Positions 36,346 through 45,640 of a DNA stretch of 64,000 nt are shown here, in pieces. The DNA lies in NCBI GenBank assembly GCA_017430835.1, contig JAFRMD010000082.1:21571-85570 (forward strand), in the 5' to 3' direction. Below the pieces are notes generated by a model. That model saw only the letters and a program-made list of their open reading frames with translations. It was not told where the DNA came from and made no database searches. Numbering within the stretch: position 1 is the stretch's first letter; each line of letters starts with the position of its first letter. This DNA comes from Methanosphaera sp. (lineage in GTDB: Archaea; Methanobacteriota; Methanobacteria; Methanobacteriales; Methanobacteriaceae). A program made the position numbers and the translations under genes.

Positions 36346-39339
36346 ATGAAAAAATTAAGAATTTCCATGATTTTTTTTATTATAATTATTTTATTATTTG
36401 GTCTATCTGTAGTATCTTCAAAGCAAACAACTAACGACACAAATACGATAGAAAAAACAATACAAAAAAAGAACGTACCACCAGTAAATGTTCAAAAACA
36501 AAGTAAAAAATCATATACAATAGATAAATCCATAACTGTTAAAGCTGATGATATTAAAACAAAAGCATCCAAAAACACAACATTCAAAACGGAAGTATAT
36601 GAGGGTAATAATAAAGTAAATAATGGAACGGTTTTTTATAAAATAGATGGAAAAACAATTATGGATGATGATGGAAAAACGAAGGAAATCAAAGTAAATG
36701 ATGGTGTAGCAACATTAAACTATATTTTCCCAGCAGGATTCAGTGCAGGAAAACATAACTTGACGCACACTTACTTAAATCGCAAAAAAACAGCAAGGGC
36801 CGAAAAGAACACAATAATATTTATTGAAAAGTCAGACGTAAATTTTAACTTAAAAAATATTACAACAACTAAGGGAAACATTCTGGAAATTAATTCAAGT
36901 ATAACCGATGAATTTAACAATCCATTAAATAAGAGAGTTAATGTATTGATTACAATGGATGGAAATAAAGTAAAAACTTTCAAGACAAACGGAAGTTTTT
37001 CAGAAAAATTTGATACATTAATATTTTCTTCTGGAAAACATAATATGACATTCAGTATAATAGATGATGAAGCATATAATAATAATACTCAAGATCTAAT
37101 ATTGACTTTAAAAAGTAATATAATTAAAAGTTTTGACAGATATGTTAGTCCAGAATCTCGAAATTATAAAACAGGTTTAAATTGGAAGAATACACAACAA
37201 ATAACAACTGCAATAAATGCTCTTCAATATATAGACAATACTGAAATCGCAAATATTTACTTGGATAATGGAATATACAATTTAGGAAATATTAAAGCAA
37301 ATACGGCTGTTTTTAAAATTAAGAAATTAAAAACAATTAAAACCATTAACATCATAGGAAAAAGTCCCTATAAAACAATAATTTCTGGACAAAGCAAAAT
37401 AGGATTATTCATCTTTAATAATAAACGTTTACGTGTTAACATTAAAAATATTAAATTTGAAAAGGCTAAAAGTGATTCTGGTTCTGCCATAAGAAGTTAT
37501 AATACAATAGTTAACATTAAAAATTGTATTTTTGAAAATAACAAGGCAACAAAATATGGTGCGGCAATTTATTATATCAATCCGACATCCGATAAAATAT
37601 CTATAACAAATTCAACATTTAAGCATAATCAAGCATTATATGGCGGTTCAATTAACATTCATCAGAAAGAGGGGAATATTGATTTACAATTGTCAAAGAT
37701 AAAAGCAAGTAAAAATAAGGCACAACAGGGGGCAGTATTTTACTCTCATACACCAAACAACATTGAAATAAATATTAAAAAATCAAGATTGGTGGATAAT
37801 GTTGCTACAGAAAACTGTGCAGGATTATGGAGTTTTGCTGATAATGGAAAAATTAGTCTTAACGTTAACCACTGTATTTTAAGTAATAATAATGCCTCAG
37901 CAAATGGTGGAGTTTTTTATAATGTTGCAAGAAAACAAGTTCTTGTAAACTTGGATGATGTGACAATAAATAAAAACAAAGCACGATATGGTGGAACTAT
38001 TTACAGTCACTCTAAAAATTCAAATCTAATTTGCAATGTACATAATATTGTAGCTAAGAATTGTTTAACAGTAAAAAATGGTAATGCTGCAATACTATAT
38101 AATAAAGCTGGGGCAACAGTATTTACAAAAGTATCAAATTCAATATTTGATAAAAACAAGTCTCCAATAGGAAATGGTAGTTGTATTACTAATCTGGGAA
38201 TAATAAATGTTTATTTCACAGTAAACAAATGTAAATTCACAAATAACTATGCTACACTGGGTGGTGCTGTATATTCCTGGGCAAACTTAAACATAACAAA
38301 AGTATTGGTGAAAAATAGTCAATTCACTAACAACAAAGCAAGATTGGAAGGTGGAGCAATTTATTCAACTACTGATTATGAACCATTATTTGTATCATAT
38401 GAAAACTTAAAATTTAACAAAAATACTGCTGGTGGAATGGGTGGAACATTATATAATAGGGCAGATCTTAATTCACTCATATTTAAAGCGAACAATATAA
38501 AAATATCCAACAGTAAATCCGTAGAAAACGGAAGTGCAATAACAAATAGGGCAGGAACTAAATTAAGCTTTGAAATGAAAAATAGTATAATAAACAATTG
38601 TGATGCAAAATCATCCAGGGCAGCAGTTTATAATTATGCTATAAAAACTGCCAAAACAAAAATAGCCAAGACTAACATATACAACAACAAAGCAAATATT
38701 GGAGCTGCATTAGCAACAATCGCAAGAGATGATGTAAAAGTTGATATAGTTTCATCAAAAATATATAAAAACACTGCAAAAGATTCAGCGACAATATACA
38801 CGTGGTCTGATAATAAAAATATAGAATTTAACATTAAAAATTCTCATATTGATGAAAATTATGGACAAAAAACTGGTGCAATATATACACATGCCAGAAA
38901 AGGAAATATTTACTTTAAAACAGAAAATGTGAACTTTTACAAGAATTCTGGTAAGTGTGGTGGAGCTGTATCTAACGTTATTGATAGGGGAAATCTGAAT
39001 GTTAACATTCAGAAATCCAGATTTAATAATAACTATGCAAAAATGGGTGCAGCATTATATAATGTAGTATTTGATGGTAAATTGAATGAAAAAATTGTTA
39101 AATCAACTATTACTTCCAATAGGGGTACAATGACAAGTGCTACAATTTATAACAACGCTCAAAAAATTACTTTAAAACATAATGATAATGTCCTATCAAA
39201 TAGTGGTAATTCTGGAAAGTATATGGTAAACAGCGTATATCCATCAAGTTCTAATTTAGAACGTAATTCATGGGGAACAAAAAATGTAAATTGGAAAAAA
39301 CTTTTATTCAATTGTCCAAAACCTAAAACGATCAAATAG
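36346..39339 (+). CDS. Adhesin-like protein with Ig-like domain and beta-helix
   Basis: This 997-aa secreted protein has a signal peptide (KKLRISMIFFIIIILLFGLSVVSS) and two Ig-like or Big-type domains (residues about 60-265, with VFYKIDGKTIMDDDGK and ITDEFNNPLNKRVNVLITMDG). A long parallel beta-helix with repeats such as NxxFTNNKARLEGGAIYST follows. It ends NSWGTKNVNWKKLLFNCPKPKTIK without a membrane anchor. Methanosphaera surface proteins of this type are thought to bind host or microbial surfaces; that is family-level inference. The ATG follows GGTG at the spacing used elsewhere in this window. It separates copies 2 and 3 of the ~190-aa family. Confidence 0.85.
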   Translation: MKKLRISMIFFIIIILLFGLSVVSSKQTTNDTNTIEKTIQKKNVPPVNVQKQSKKSYTIDKSITVKADDIKTKASKNTTFKTEVYEGNNKVNNGTVFYKIDGKTIMDDDGKTKEIKVNDGVATLNYIFPAGFSAGKHNLTHTYLNRKKTARAEKNTIIFIEKSDVNFNLKNITTTKGNILEINSSITDEFNNPLNKRVNVLITMDGNKVKTFKTNGSFSEKFDTLIFSSGKHNMTFSIIDDEAYNNNTQDLILTLKSNIIKSFDRYVSPESRNYKTGLNWKNTQQITTAINALQYIDNTEIANIYLDNGIYNLGNIKANTAVFKIKKLKTIKTINIIGKSPYKTIISGQSKIGLFIFNNKRLRVNIKNIKFEKAKSDSGSAIRSYNTIVNIKNCIFENNKATKYGAAIYYINPTSDKISITNSTFKHNQALYGGSINIHQKEGNIDLQLSKIKASKNKAQQGAVFYSHTPNNIEINIKKSRLVDNVATENCAGLWSFADNGKISLNVNHCILSNNNASANGGVFYNVARKQVLVNLDDVTINKNKARYGGTIYSHSKNSNLICNVHNIVAKNCLTVKNGNAAILYNKAGATVFTKVSNSIFDKNKSPIGNGSCITNLGIINVYFTVNKCKFTNNYATLGGAVYSWANLNITKVLVKNSQFTNNKARLEGGAIYSTTDYEPLFVSYENLKFNKNTAGGMGGTLYNRADLNSLIFKANNIKISNSKSVENGSAITNRAGTKLSFEMKNSIINNCDAKSSRAAVYNYAIKTAKTKIAKTNIYNNKANIGAALATIARDDVKVDIVSSKIYKNTAKDSATIYTWSDNKNIEFNIKNSHIDENYGQKTGAIYTHARKGNIYFKTENVNFYKNSGKCGGAVSNVIDRGNLNVNIQKSRFNNNYAKMGAALYNVVFDGKLNEKIVKSTITSNRGTMTSATIYNNAQKITLKHNDNVLSNSGNSGKYMVNSVYPSSSNLERNSWGTKNVNWKKLLFNCPKPKTIK

Positions 39340-39373
39340 GATGTTTTCTTTTTAACTTCTACTCTTTTTTTTC

Positions 39374-39937
39374 TTATTCTGTAAATCCGATTATTATGGT
39401 AACAATTTTCTCTTCCTTGCTTATTCCATAATAATCTTTAATATAATGGTCAGCTTCGGTCGATGGTGCAGAAATTACCATACTTGAGGCACTTTCACGT
39501 ATTTTATCCTCATTTTCAAGTTCATTGCATAATTCAGAAACTACAAAGAACTGTTTTTCACCAGCAACCGGCATATTGGGGTATGTTACGAAATGTTCTG
39601 ATATAAAATATGCTTCAGGGTCATCACGTAAATCCTCCAATTCCTCAGGATCATATATTTCTTCACCAATAATTTTTCCAGTATCAGTTTCTAGCGTGAG
39701 TGTTGGTGTTAATTCTTCATCCGGTATAACAATACCAGTACGATCCTTAATAACTACAATGGCCTTTTCTTCATCAAAAGCTTGTTGCAGGCTTCTATTA
39801 ATTAAGGGTATTGTTTCTTGTAATCTTTTCATTTCTATTTTCAATATTTCCTTTTTTTGTTCATCGTTTAATAGTTCTGCTATTAAAACTCTTTCATCTT
39901 CCTTAAGTAATTTTATAATTTTCTCTTCCGTCGACAT
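39374..39937 (-). CDS. Unknown protein, ~190-aa paralogous family (copy 3)
   Basis: This 187-aa protein is clearly homologous to copies 1 and 2: LLNDEQKKEILKIEMKRLQETIPLINRSLQQAF, TLETDTGKIIGEEIYDPEELEDLRDDPEAYFISEHFVTYPNM, GEKQFFVVS, and DHYIKDYYGISKEEKIVTIIIGFTE. An upstream GTG (39949) belongs to the AGGTGTGG ribosome-binding region, so ATG at 39937 is chosen. It follows an iron-sulfur flavoprotein gene on the same strand, echoing the arrangement of copies 1 and 2 near another such flavoprotein. The repeated partnership suggests a functional link. Confidence 0.7.
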   Translation of the reverse strand: MSTEEKIIKLLKEDERVLIAELLNDEQKKEILKIEMKRLQETIPLINRSLQQAFDEEKAIVVIKDRTGIVIPDEELTPTLTLETDTGKIIGEEIYDPEELEDLRDDPEAYFISEHFVTYPNMPVAGEKQFFVVSELCNELENEDKIRESASSMVISAPSTEADHYIKDYYGISKEEKIVTIIIGFTE

Positions 39938-39972
39938 TAACAGCCACACCTATTATATTAGTAGAACTTTTT

Positions 39973-40521
39973 CTATTGTAATGTTGAACCTATTTCAACT
40001 AATTCTTCAATCAATTTTTCGCAATTTCCACTGATGGGTTTATTTTCACCAATAGACAATATTTTAATCACGTTACATCCTATGGAATTAAATATCTTGG
40101 CACGTTTATTGATGTATTCATCATAATGTCCTTGACTTGCCCCATAAGTGTGGATTATTATACATTTGGGATTATTTTTTAATCTATTGGGTGTTGTTTT
40201 TGTCATGGAATAAAAGCGGTTCATGAAAATATGGCCCTGAGCATTAATTTCACCAAAATAATTGGGACTGGCAAATATGAAAGCATCCGACTTTTCAACT
40301 TCGGACATTATCCTGTTGAAGTCATCATTTAACACGCACTTTGTTGGTTTTTCCATGTTTTTGCATGCTTTACATCCTTGACAACATTTAATGTTCAAAT
40401 CATCAACAAAATAAATCTTATTTTCACCGCCCCGGTCATTAATTCCGCTTGTAATATAATCTACTATTTTTTTGCAGTTTCCTTTTTTTCTTGGGCTAGA
40501 TATTACAGTAATAACATTCAT
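39973..40521 (-). CDS. Iron-sulfur flavoprotein / FMN reductase family
   Basis: This 182-aa protein is homologous to the one at 33173-33754. It has ISSPRKKGNCKKIVDYI as the FMN phosphate loop, cysteines CCQGCKACKNMEKPTKC forming the likely cluster site, and FASPNYFGEINAQGHIFMNRF beside the flavin. Electron transfer with ferredoxin or NAD(P)H partners is family knowledge; its own partner is unknown. AAGG precedes the ATG. Copy 3 of the ~190-aa family lies immediately downstream, 35 bases away. Confidence 0.85.
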   Translation of the reverse strand: MNVITVISSPRKKGNCKKIVDYITSGINDRGGENKIYFVDDLNIKCCQGCKACKNMEKPTKCVLNDDFNRIMSEVEKSDAFIFASPNYFGEINAQGHIFMNRFYSMTKTTPNRLKNNPKCIIIHTYGASQGHYDEYINKRAKIFNSIGCNVIKILSIGENKPISGNCEKLIEELVEIGSTLQ

Positions 40522-40593
40522 ATAAATACCTTCATCTTAGATAATTATTTGAAGTTAACTATTAATATGATTTTTATCAAAATTTTAATTATG

Positions 40594-41115
40594 ATGTCAA
40601 GAATTTCTAACTTCTTCACAGAAAGTGGTCAAGTAATCTTGAATCCAGATGACTTTTTATACTATAAATGTCAATCAAAAGGGTACAATGGAATATTAAC
40701 ATTAATATTCTATCATGTAATTCTTGCTTTAATAATAGGAATTACTACAAAAGATTTAGTTACAACATTACTTTTAGTAGCTATTGCAATAATTTTCCCA
40801 TTGGTATACAGATTCATTAAATCAATCTTTGTATATGCATTTGCTAAACTTCTTGGTGGAACAGGTTCTTTTATGAACACATTTAATCTAACTAGTTATT
40901 CTAGTGTATTAAATATCCTAATAATTTTAGGTTTTGCATTAACATTCTTTGATAAGTTGGTAATAATTCCAATACTATTATTAGTATACTTATGGAAAAT
41001 GGTAATTGAAATTATCGCTGTAAGTGAAGAACATAATATTGGATATGGAAAATCCTTTTTAGCAAACTATGGAATTTTCTATTTAATCGTAATAATTCTC
41101 GTGGGGTTGTTATAA
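40594..41115 (+). CDS. YIP1-like multi-pass membrane protein
   Basis: This protein of about 173 aa has four to five hydrophobic helices. ISNFFTESGQVILNPDDFLYYKC at the start is typical of YIP1-domain proteins, where a short cytoplasmic segment with NP precedes the first helix. The frame stays open upstream to 40378, but that part is antisense to the flavoprotein and is not credible. ATGs at 40567, 40591 and 40594 are all possible; no ribosome-binding site decides. Its stop is directly followed by the ATG of the beta-repeat protein, so the two are coupled. Confidence 0.75.
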   Translation: MSRISNFFTESGQVILNPDDFLYYKCQSKGYNGILTLIFYHVILALIIGITTKDLVTTLLLVAIAIIFPLVYRFIKSIFVYAFAKLLGGTGSFMNTFNLTSYSSVLNILIILGFALTFFDKLVIIPILLLVYLWKMVIEIIAVSEEHNIGYGKSFLANYGIFYLIVIILVGLL

Positions 41116-41916
41116 ATGGATTATAGTAAAACATTGGGAATAGTAATTATTATAGCAATAATATTCTCAATTATTGTGGTAGGGTATGGAACATTTGTTA
41201 AAGACTCAATTCAAAAAGAAAAAACTGTAGAAACGGTCTTTGATCAATCACAACTTAGTCAATCAGATAATTCTTCGGATAATTCTAATGGAAATATATC
41301 AAAAGTAAATCTTAATATTCATCAAAGTACTGGTGGAGTCAATATAAAATTTGCTGATACGGATAATGCTTATAACATTACATCAAAAGGGGGTAAAAAA
41401 GCTCCTACAATAACTAATAAACAAAAAAAATCAACACTTAATGTTAATGTTGATTCAAATGATACAGATTTAACTATCGTATTAAGTAACAAATATAAAT
41501 ACAATATAAATTGTGATATCATTGCCGGTGGATTTGATGGAAAATTCACTGAAAAATCTAAAGTAAACTCACTCAAATTGGATGTAACAGCTGGAGGAGT
41601 AAACCTGGATTTAAATGGTGGAAAGTTATCTAAAGTTAGTACAAAAATTGCTACTGGCGGATTAAATATTAAAGGAATGCCTAAAGGTGTTACTAAAGTA
41701 AAATCTAAAATTGAAGTTGGTGGAATAAACATTAACCTCAAAAAACCAGTAGCTGATGTATCATGCAATATTAAGGTGGGTGGATTGAATCCGTCAGGTT
41801 ATCAGAAAATATCTGAAACAGAATATAAAGGAAATGAATACGATTCATCAAAAGATAAGTTAAAATTAAAAGCTAATGTTAGGTTGGGTGGAATTAACAC
41901 TCAGTCTTTTAAATAA
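41116..41916 (+). CDS. Membrane-anchored beta-repeat protein (DUF4097-like)
   Basis: This 266-aa protein has one N-terminal membrane segment (GIVIIIAIIFSIIVVGYGTF, residues 8-27), a Ser/Asn/Asp linker, then regular beta repeats. These carry a recurring glycine-asparagine step: STGGVNIKF, TAGGVNLDL, ATGGLNIKG, EVGGININL, KVGGLNPSG and RLGGINTQS, spaced about 20 residues apart. That is the pattern of DUF4097-type beta-helix domains found outside the membrane. The function is unknown. The gene starts immediately after the YIP1-like stop, and GGGG upstream serves as its ribosome-binding site. Confidence 0.75.
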   Translation: MDYSKTLGIVIIIAIIFSIIVVGYGTFVKDSIQKEKTVETVFDQSQLSQSDNSSDNSNGNISKVNLNIHQSTGGVNIKFADTDNAYNITSKGGKKAPTITNKQKKSTLNVNVDSNDTDLTIVLSNKYKYNINCDIIAGGFDGKFTEKSKVNSLKLDVTAGGVNLDLNGGKLSKVSTKIATGGLNIKGMPKGVTKVKSKIEVGGININLKKPVADVSCNIKVGGLNPSGYQKISETEYKGNEYDSSKDKLKLKANVRLGGINTQSFK

Positions 41917-42002
41917 TCCTCTTTTTACTATTTTTTCGTATTTAAAGAATTATTTTGTATTGTTAAAAGTAGAATAAATTTTTTAATAAAGTAATTATTT
42001 TT

Positions 42003-42037
42003 AAAAAAATGTATAAGTGAATTTTTACTCACTTATA
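42003..42037 (-). terminator. Hairpin plus T-run after the M42 peptidase gene
   Basis: A 9-bp stem (TATAAGTGA at 42012-42020 and TCACTTATA at 42029-42037) with an 8-base loop overlaps the peptidase stop codon. On the minus strand it is followed by a run of seven T. It lies in the convergent gap after the beta-repeat gene and looks like an intrinsic-style terminator. Confidence 0.6.
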
Positions 42038-43061
42038 AGCGTTTTAAGAATTCGAGTATAAGTTTTACAGTGTCTTCAACATCTTTAACGTTTACTACGC
42101 TTGTTGGCGTGTGAATGTATCTTGAACCAGAGGATAGTGTTGCTGTTGCAATTCCTTCTCGTGTAAGGTGTATTGCTGTTGCATCAGTTGTTCCACCATC
42201 ACCTACTTCTAATTGGTAATCAATGTCGGCAGCTTCTGCAGCTTCTACCAATAGTTTTTTCATCATTGGATGGGTAAGTAATCCTCTACCGCTTGCATCT
42301 GCAAATGAGATTACTGGACCTTTTCCTGCTTTGATGTATGCATCTTCAGGTTTAACTCCAGGATGATCTCCGGCGATTGTTACATCTAATGCTATTGCCA
42401 TATCCGGATTTAATTTGAATGCAGAAGTTTTAGCTCCTTTAAGACCTACTTCCTCTTGAACAGTTCCTACCCCATATACTGTTGCATCACAATCTGTTTG
42501 TTTCATTACTTCTGCCATTACTGCACAACCTACACGGTTATCGAGTGCTTTACCCATCACCAAATCGTTTAAACATTCTTCGAAGTCAGTATGGAATACA
42601 ATTGCATCACCTATTGATACTAATTCTTCAGCTTGTTCTTGGTCTTTTGCACCAATGTCTATGAACATGTCTTTGTAGGATATGATTTTTTTAGCTTCTT
42701 CTGCACTAGTTATGTGTGGTGGTTTTGAACCAATTATACCAGGCACTTCTCCATTTTTTGTTTGGATGTATACCTTTTGGTTTAATAACATTTGATCGTT
42801 AATTCCACCAATTTTTACAAATCTTAAGAATCCTTCTTTGTCTATGAAACTTACCATTAAACCGATTTCGTCCATGTGGGATGCTAACATAACGCTAGGT
42901 TTTCCTTCTTTACCCTTGTGGGTTGTTATAAGGTTACCCATTACGTCGGTTTCCATTTCGTCCACGTAGTCTTTTAATTCTTCTTTGAGTATGTCTCGTA
43001 CTTCATCTTCAAATCCTGAAATACCACATGCTTCTGATAATCTTTTTAATAAATCTTTCAT
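42033..43061 (-). CDS. M42-family metallo-aminopeptidase
   Basis: This 342-aa cocatalytic di-metal peptidase of the tetrahedral TET/glutamyl-aminopeptidase type (formerly mis-named endoglucanase) trims peptides after the proteasome. Metal ligands and catalytic residues appear in [14 protein letters not shown] (His, Asp), [12 protein letters not shown] (bridging Asp), [14 protein letters not shown] (base Glu, ligand Glu), and ALDVTIAGD; a final His lies in [14 protein letters not shown]-terminal [20 protein letters not shown] is also typical. GAGGT precedes the ATG. Confidence 0.93.
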   Translation of the reverse strand: MKDLLKRLSEACGISGFEDEVRDILKEELKDYVDEMETDVMGNLITTHKGKEGKPSVMLASHMDEIGLMVSFIDKEGFLRFVKIGGINDQMLLNQKVYIQTKNGEVPGIIGSKPPHITSAEEAKKIISYKDMFIDIGAKDQEQAEELVSIGDAIVFHTDFEECLNDLVMGKALDNRVGCAVMAEVMKQTDCDATVYGVGTVQEEVGLKGAKTSAFKLNPDMAIALDVTIAGDHPGVKPEDAYIKAGKGPVISFADASGRGLLTHPMMKKLLVEAAEAADIDYQLEVGDGGTTDATAIHLTREGIATATLSSGSRYIHTPTSVVNVKDVEDTVKLILEFLKRL

Positions 43062-43254
43062 AGATATACCTCTTTTTTATTTTTCAGTTATATTATATGT
43101 TTTATAATAATAAAAAGTTTTTCAAAATTAAAATAACTTTTATTAATTAAATATTTCTTTTAGGAAATTACTAATAAGAGAAGATACATAAACATGATTA
43201 ATATTAAACAAGAATTTGATATAACAAATTATTTTATGAGAGGGTGGATAGTAA

Positions 43255-44409
43255 ATGGACGCATTGACTATAATAATAATGATAGTTTTATTTATCCTAG
43301 CAATGTTATTTGTATTTTCAACGGCACTGCTAACACCATATATTGGTAAAAAAAATCTAATATCTGTAATATTATTAGGTTTAATAGTAGGATTAGCCGG
43401 AGGAGCCTTCCTATTGTCTCCAATTGTAGGGGATTTACCTGACTTTACGAGAACAATAGTGGAGGAAAGTACAGTAGGTTCTGATGTAGTCACAATGGAT
43501 ATATCTACAAACACAAATCTAACACAGACAATACAAAACATAACTGCGATAAATGGGGTAGAAAAATTAGATTATCAGGGAATAATAATAAAAATAGATG
43601 AAGAATTTGATTCGGATTACGAGCGAAATCTGATAATGCAAGCATTAAACAACAGTAACGAAAATATTACAAATGTAGTAGAAACTCAGAACAATACCTT
43701 TTTAATAAAAATTAAAGAAGGTGGAGACCCACAAGGAGTACTGGCAAGTATTTACAACACATTCAAACGAGAAACCTACACTCACCTAAGATATACATCA
43801 ATGCAAGCAAATGCAACAGTTAAAGCTAACAACGTAACAAAAATCATGGAAGAATTGTCCAAAAACAATGTAGTAATACAAAATGTAACTGGACCTACAG
43901 AAACAGAAATAGCAGCCATAAGTAAAATATTGCCAAATGAAACAAATATAATTCTTGTTTCAGGTGTAATTGGAGTATTGGTTGCAATTGCAGGATTCTT
44001 CGTTGACAGTCTTATAACCTTCATTAACAACTTCAGAAAGAAACGAAAGAAAAAGCCTTCAGAACGAGAAAAAATCAAACGAAAAGTTGTTCCAGGAACT
44101 GAAATGAAAGGATCTCCTAGAAGAAACAGAAATCGTAACAGAAAAATTAAAGAGTCTAAAGGAAATTCAATTGACATATTTAATGAATCCTTTGATGAAA
44201 GTCCAAAACAAAATATAGGATCAAACAAAAACTTCAAACAATTGACGGATGAAGACTTAAAAACTAAAAAAATTTCTGAAAAAGAATCAAGAAGCAGATT
44301 CTCATTTAGACGTTCATCAAAATCAGATGAGAAAAAGCAAAGTGGAAAAGAAAATAAATCATCAGATAAACGTAAAACACCTAAGTTTAGGCCAAAACGT
44401 AAAGAATAA
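43255..44409 (+). CDS. Membrane protein with basic C-terminal tail, unknown function
   Basis: This 384-aa protein has two N-terminal membrane segments (residues 4-24 and 35-57), then an extracytoplasmic region of about 160 aa with many NxT/S sites (TNTNLTQT, NNSNENIT). A third membrane helix (NIILVSGVIGVLVAIAGFFV) is followed by a 140-residue Lys/Arg/Ser-rich tail that is probably cytoplasmic, and whose charge suggests binding to nucleic acid or ribosomes. The duplicated region (INGVEKLDYQGIIIKI, and LSKNNVVIQNV) hints at two related alpha/beta domains like those of SecD. I recognise no family. GAGGGTGG precedes the ATG, and a T-run follows the stop. Confidence 0.65.
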   Translation: MDALTIIIMIVLFILAMLFVFSTALLTPYIGKKNLISVILLGLIVGLAGGAFLLSPIVGDLPDFTRTIVEESTVGSDVVTMDISTNTNLTQTIQNITAINGVEKLDYQGIIIKIDEEFDSDYERNLIMQALNNSNENITNVVETQNNTFLIKIKEGGDPQGVLASIYNTFKRETYTHLRYTSMQANATVKANNVTKIMEELSKNNVVIQNVTGPTETEIAAISKILPNETNIILVSGVIGVLVAIAGFFVDSLITFINNFRKKRKKKPSEREKIKRKVVPGTEMKGSPRRNRNRNRKIKESKGNSIDIFNESFDESPKQNIGSNKNFKQLTDEDLKTKKISEKESRSRFSFRRSSKSDEKKQSGKENKSSDKRKTPKFRPKRKE

Positions 44410-44508
44410 AAAAATACATATTCAATATCCACTTTCTACCCAACCTTTTTTTTATAAACAATTTTTTTGTAAATATTATATTATATAATTTTTAAAGGAG
44501 TTTATTTA

Positions 44509-45204
44509 ATGAAATCAGTAATATTGTACTCTGGAGGAAAAGATAGTACTATGGCATTATATGAAGCCATAAAAAATGGTGATGAGGTATACTGTTTATT
44601 GGCAATGGTTTCAAGAAACAAAGAATCTTACATGTTCCACGTACCAGACATACACATGGTAGACTATTGTTCTGCGGCAATGGAAATACCCTCAATAGAT
44701 GTGATGACTGATGGAATTAAAGAGGAAGAACTAAATGACCTGGAATCAACACTCGCTAGACTAAAAGAAAAAGGAGTTGAAGCAGTATACTCCGGAGCAT
44801 TAGAATCAACCTACCAGAAATCAAGAATAGACAAAATATGTAAAAAACTAGAACTGCAATCATTCGCCCCATTATGGCATGTAAATCCAATAGAATACAT
44901 GAATCAAATAATAGACTTAGGTTTTGAAGTTATCATTACAGGAGTATCTGCATACGGATTAACCAAAGACTGGTTGGGAAAAAAAATAACAAAAAAAACA
45001 ATAGAGGAATTAATAAAACTAAATGAAAAATATGGAATACATCCCGCATTTGAAGGTGGAGAAGCAGAAACACTTGTAATTGACGGACCAATCTTTGATA
45101 GAAAAATAGTTATTGATGAAGTTGATATTGAATGGAAAATTGATAGCGGAGTTTACAACATTAAAAAAGCCCATCTTGAAGAAAAATATGATTATAGTTT
45201 ATAA
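44509..45204 (+). CDS. Dph6-family PP-loop ATPase (diphthine-ammonia ligase-like)
   Basis: This 231-aa protein opens [17 protein letters not shown], the PP-loop of the ATP pyrophosphatase superfamily. Dph6-type features follow: YMFHVPDIHMVDYCSAAMEIP, GVEAVYSGALESTYQKSRID, ITGVSAYGLTKDWLGKKI and HPAFEGGEAETLVIDGP. The family amidates diphthine to diphthamide on elongation factor 2. Archaeal members are usually assigned this role, but other PP-loop functions are possible. GGAG lies 8 bases before the ATG. It stands alone and converges on the UPF0201 gene. Confidence 0.9.
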   Translation: MKSVILYSGGKDSTMALYEAIKNGDEVYCLLAMVSRNKESYMFHVPDIHMVDYCSAAMEIPSIDVMTDGIKEEELNDLESTLARLKEKGVEAVYSGALESTYQKSRIDKICKKLELQSFAPLWHVNPIEYMNQIIDLGFEVIITGVSAYGLTKDWLGKKITKKTIEELIKLNEKYGIHPAFEGGEAETLVIDGPIFDRKIVIDEVDIEWKIDSGVYNIKKAHLEEKYDYSL

Positions 45205-45235
45205 TGGGCTTAAATTAAGATTTAGGGAATAATTA

Positions 45236-45640
45236 TTATTGAATAATCCATTCAATTATTTCATCAGGATTATTACAACTAATTATTACTTCAATATCAC
45301 CCAGTTGTGACATATTCTCATCAATCATATGAAAAGTATTGTTAAATGCAGCTTGCTTGTTAACAAAAAAGGTTAAAGTGTTTTCACTTTTGTTCTTGTT
45401 TAGAATATTGTATGCTAGTTCTTCCATTTCATTCTTTTTTATTCTCTTTTTAATATTGGAAAGTAATGATAAGTCGCCACTTACTGAAATAAGATTATCT
45501 TCGCTTTTGTTTATTGTAATTTGGGGTGTTGTTATATTTTGGATACTGTTTTCTACCTTTGTTAAACTTTCTGTTTTGTTTATTCTTGTTTTTATTAAAA
45601 CTTGGTTTTCTGTTAAACTTTTGTTTTGGCTTGAGTTCAT
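45236..45640 (-). CDS. UPF0201-family RNA-binding-like protein
   Basis: This 134-aa protein fits the archaeal UPF0201 family, an L5/L16-like fold. It has VLIKTRINKTESLTKVENSIQNI at the start, LISVSGDLSLLSNIKKRIKKNEMEELAYNIL in the middle and TLTFFVNKQAAFNNTFHMIDENMSQLGDIEVII near the end. Family members are proposed to bind RNA; the substrate is unknown. Its first 49 codons overlap the 3' end of the upstream kinase gene in another frame. Pairing with that kinase is conserved in Methanobacteriales as far as I recall, so the two may be functionally linked. Confidence 0.82.
   Translation of the reverse strand: MNSSQNKSLTENQVLIKTRINKTESLTKVENSIQNITTPQITINKSEDNLISVSGDLSLLSNIKKRIKKNEMEELAYNILNKNKSENTLTFFVNKQAAFNNTFHMIDENMSQLGDIEVIISCNNPDEIIEWIIQ

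Noticed and set aside
40378..40593. N-terminal extension of the YIP1-like protein
   Set aside because: This part is antisense to the iron-sulfur flavoprotein gene, has no ribosome-binding site and does not look like the family.
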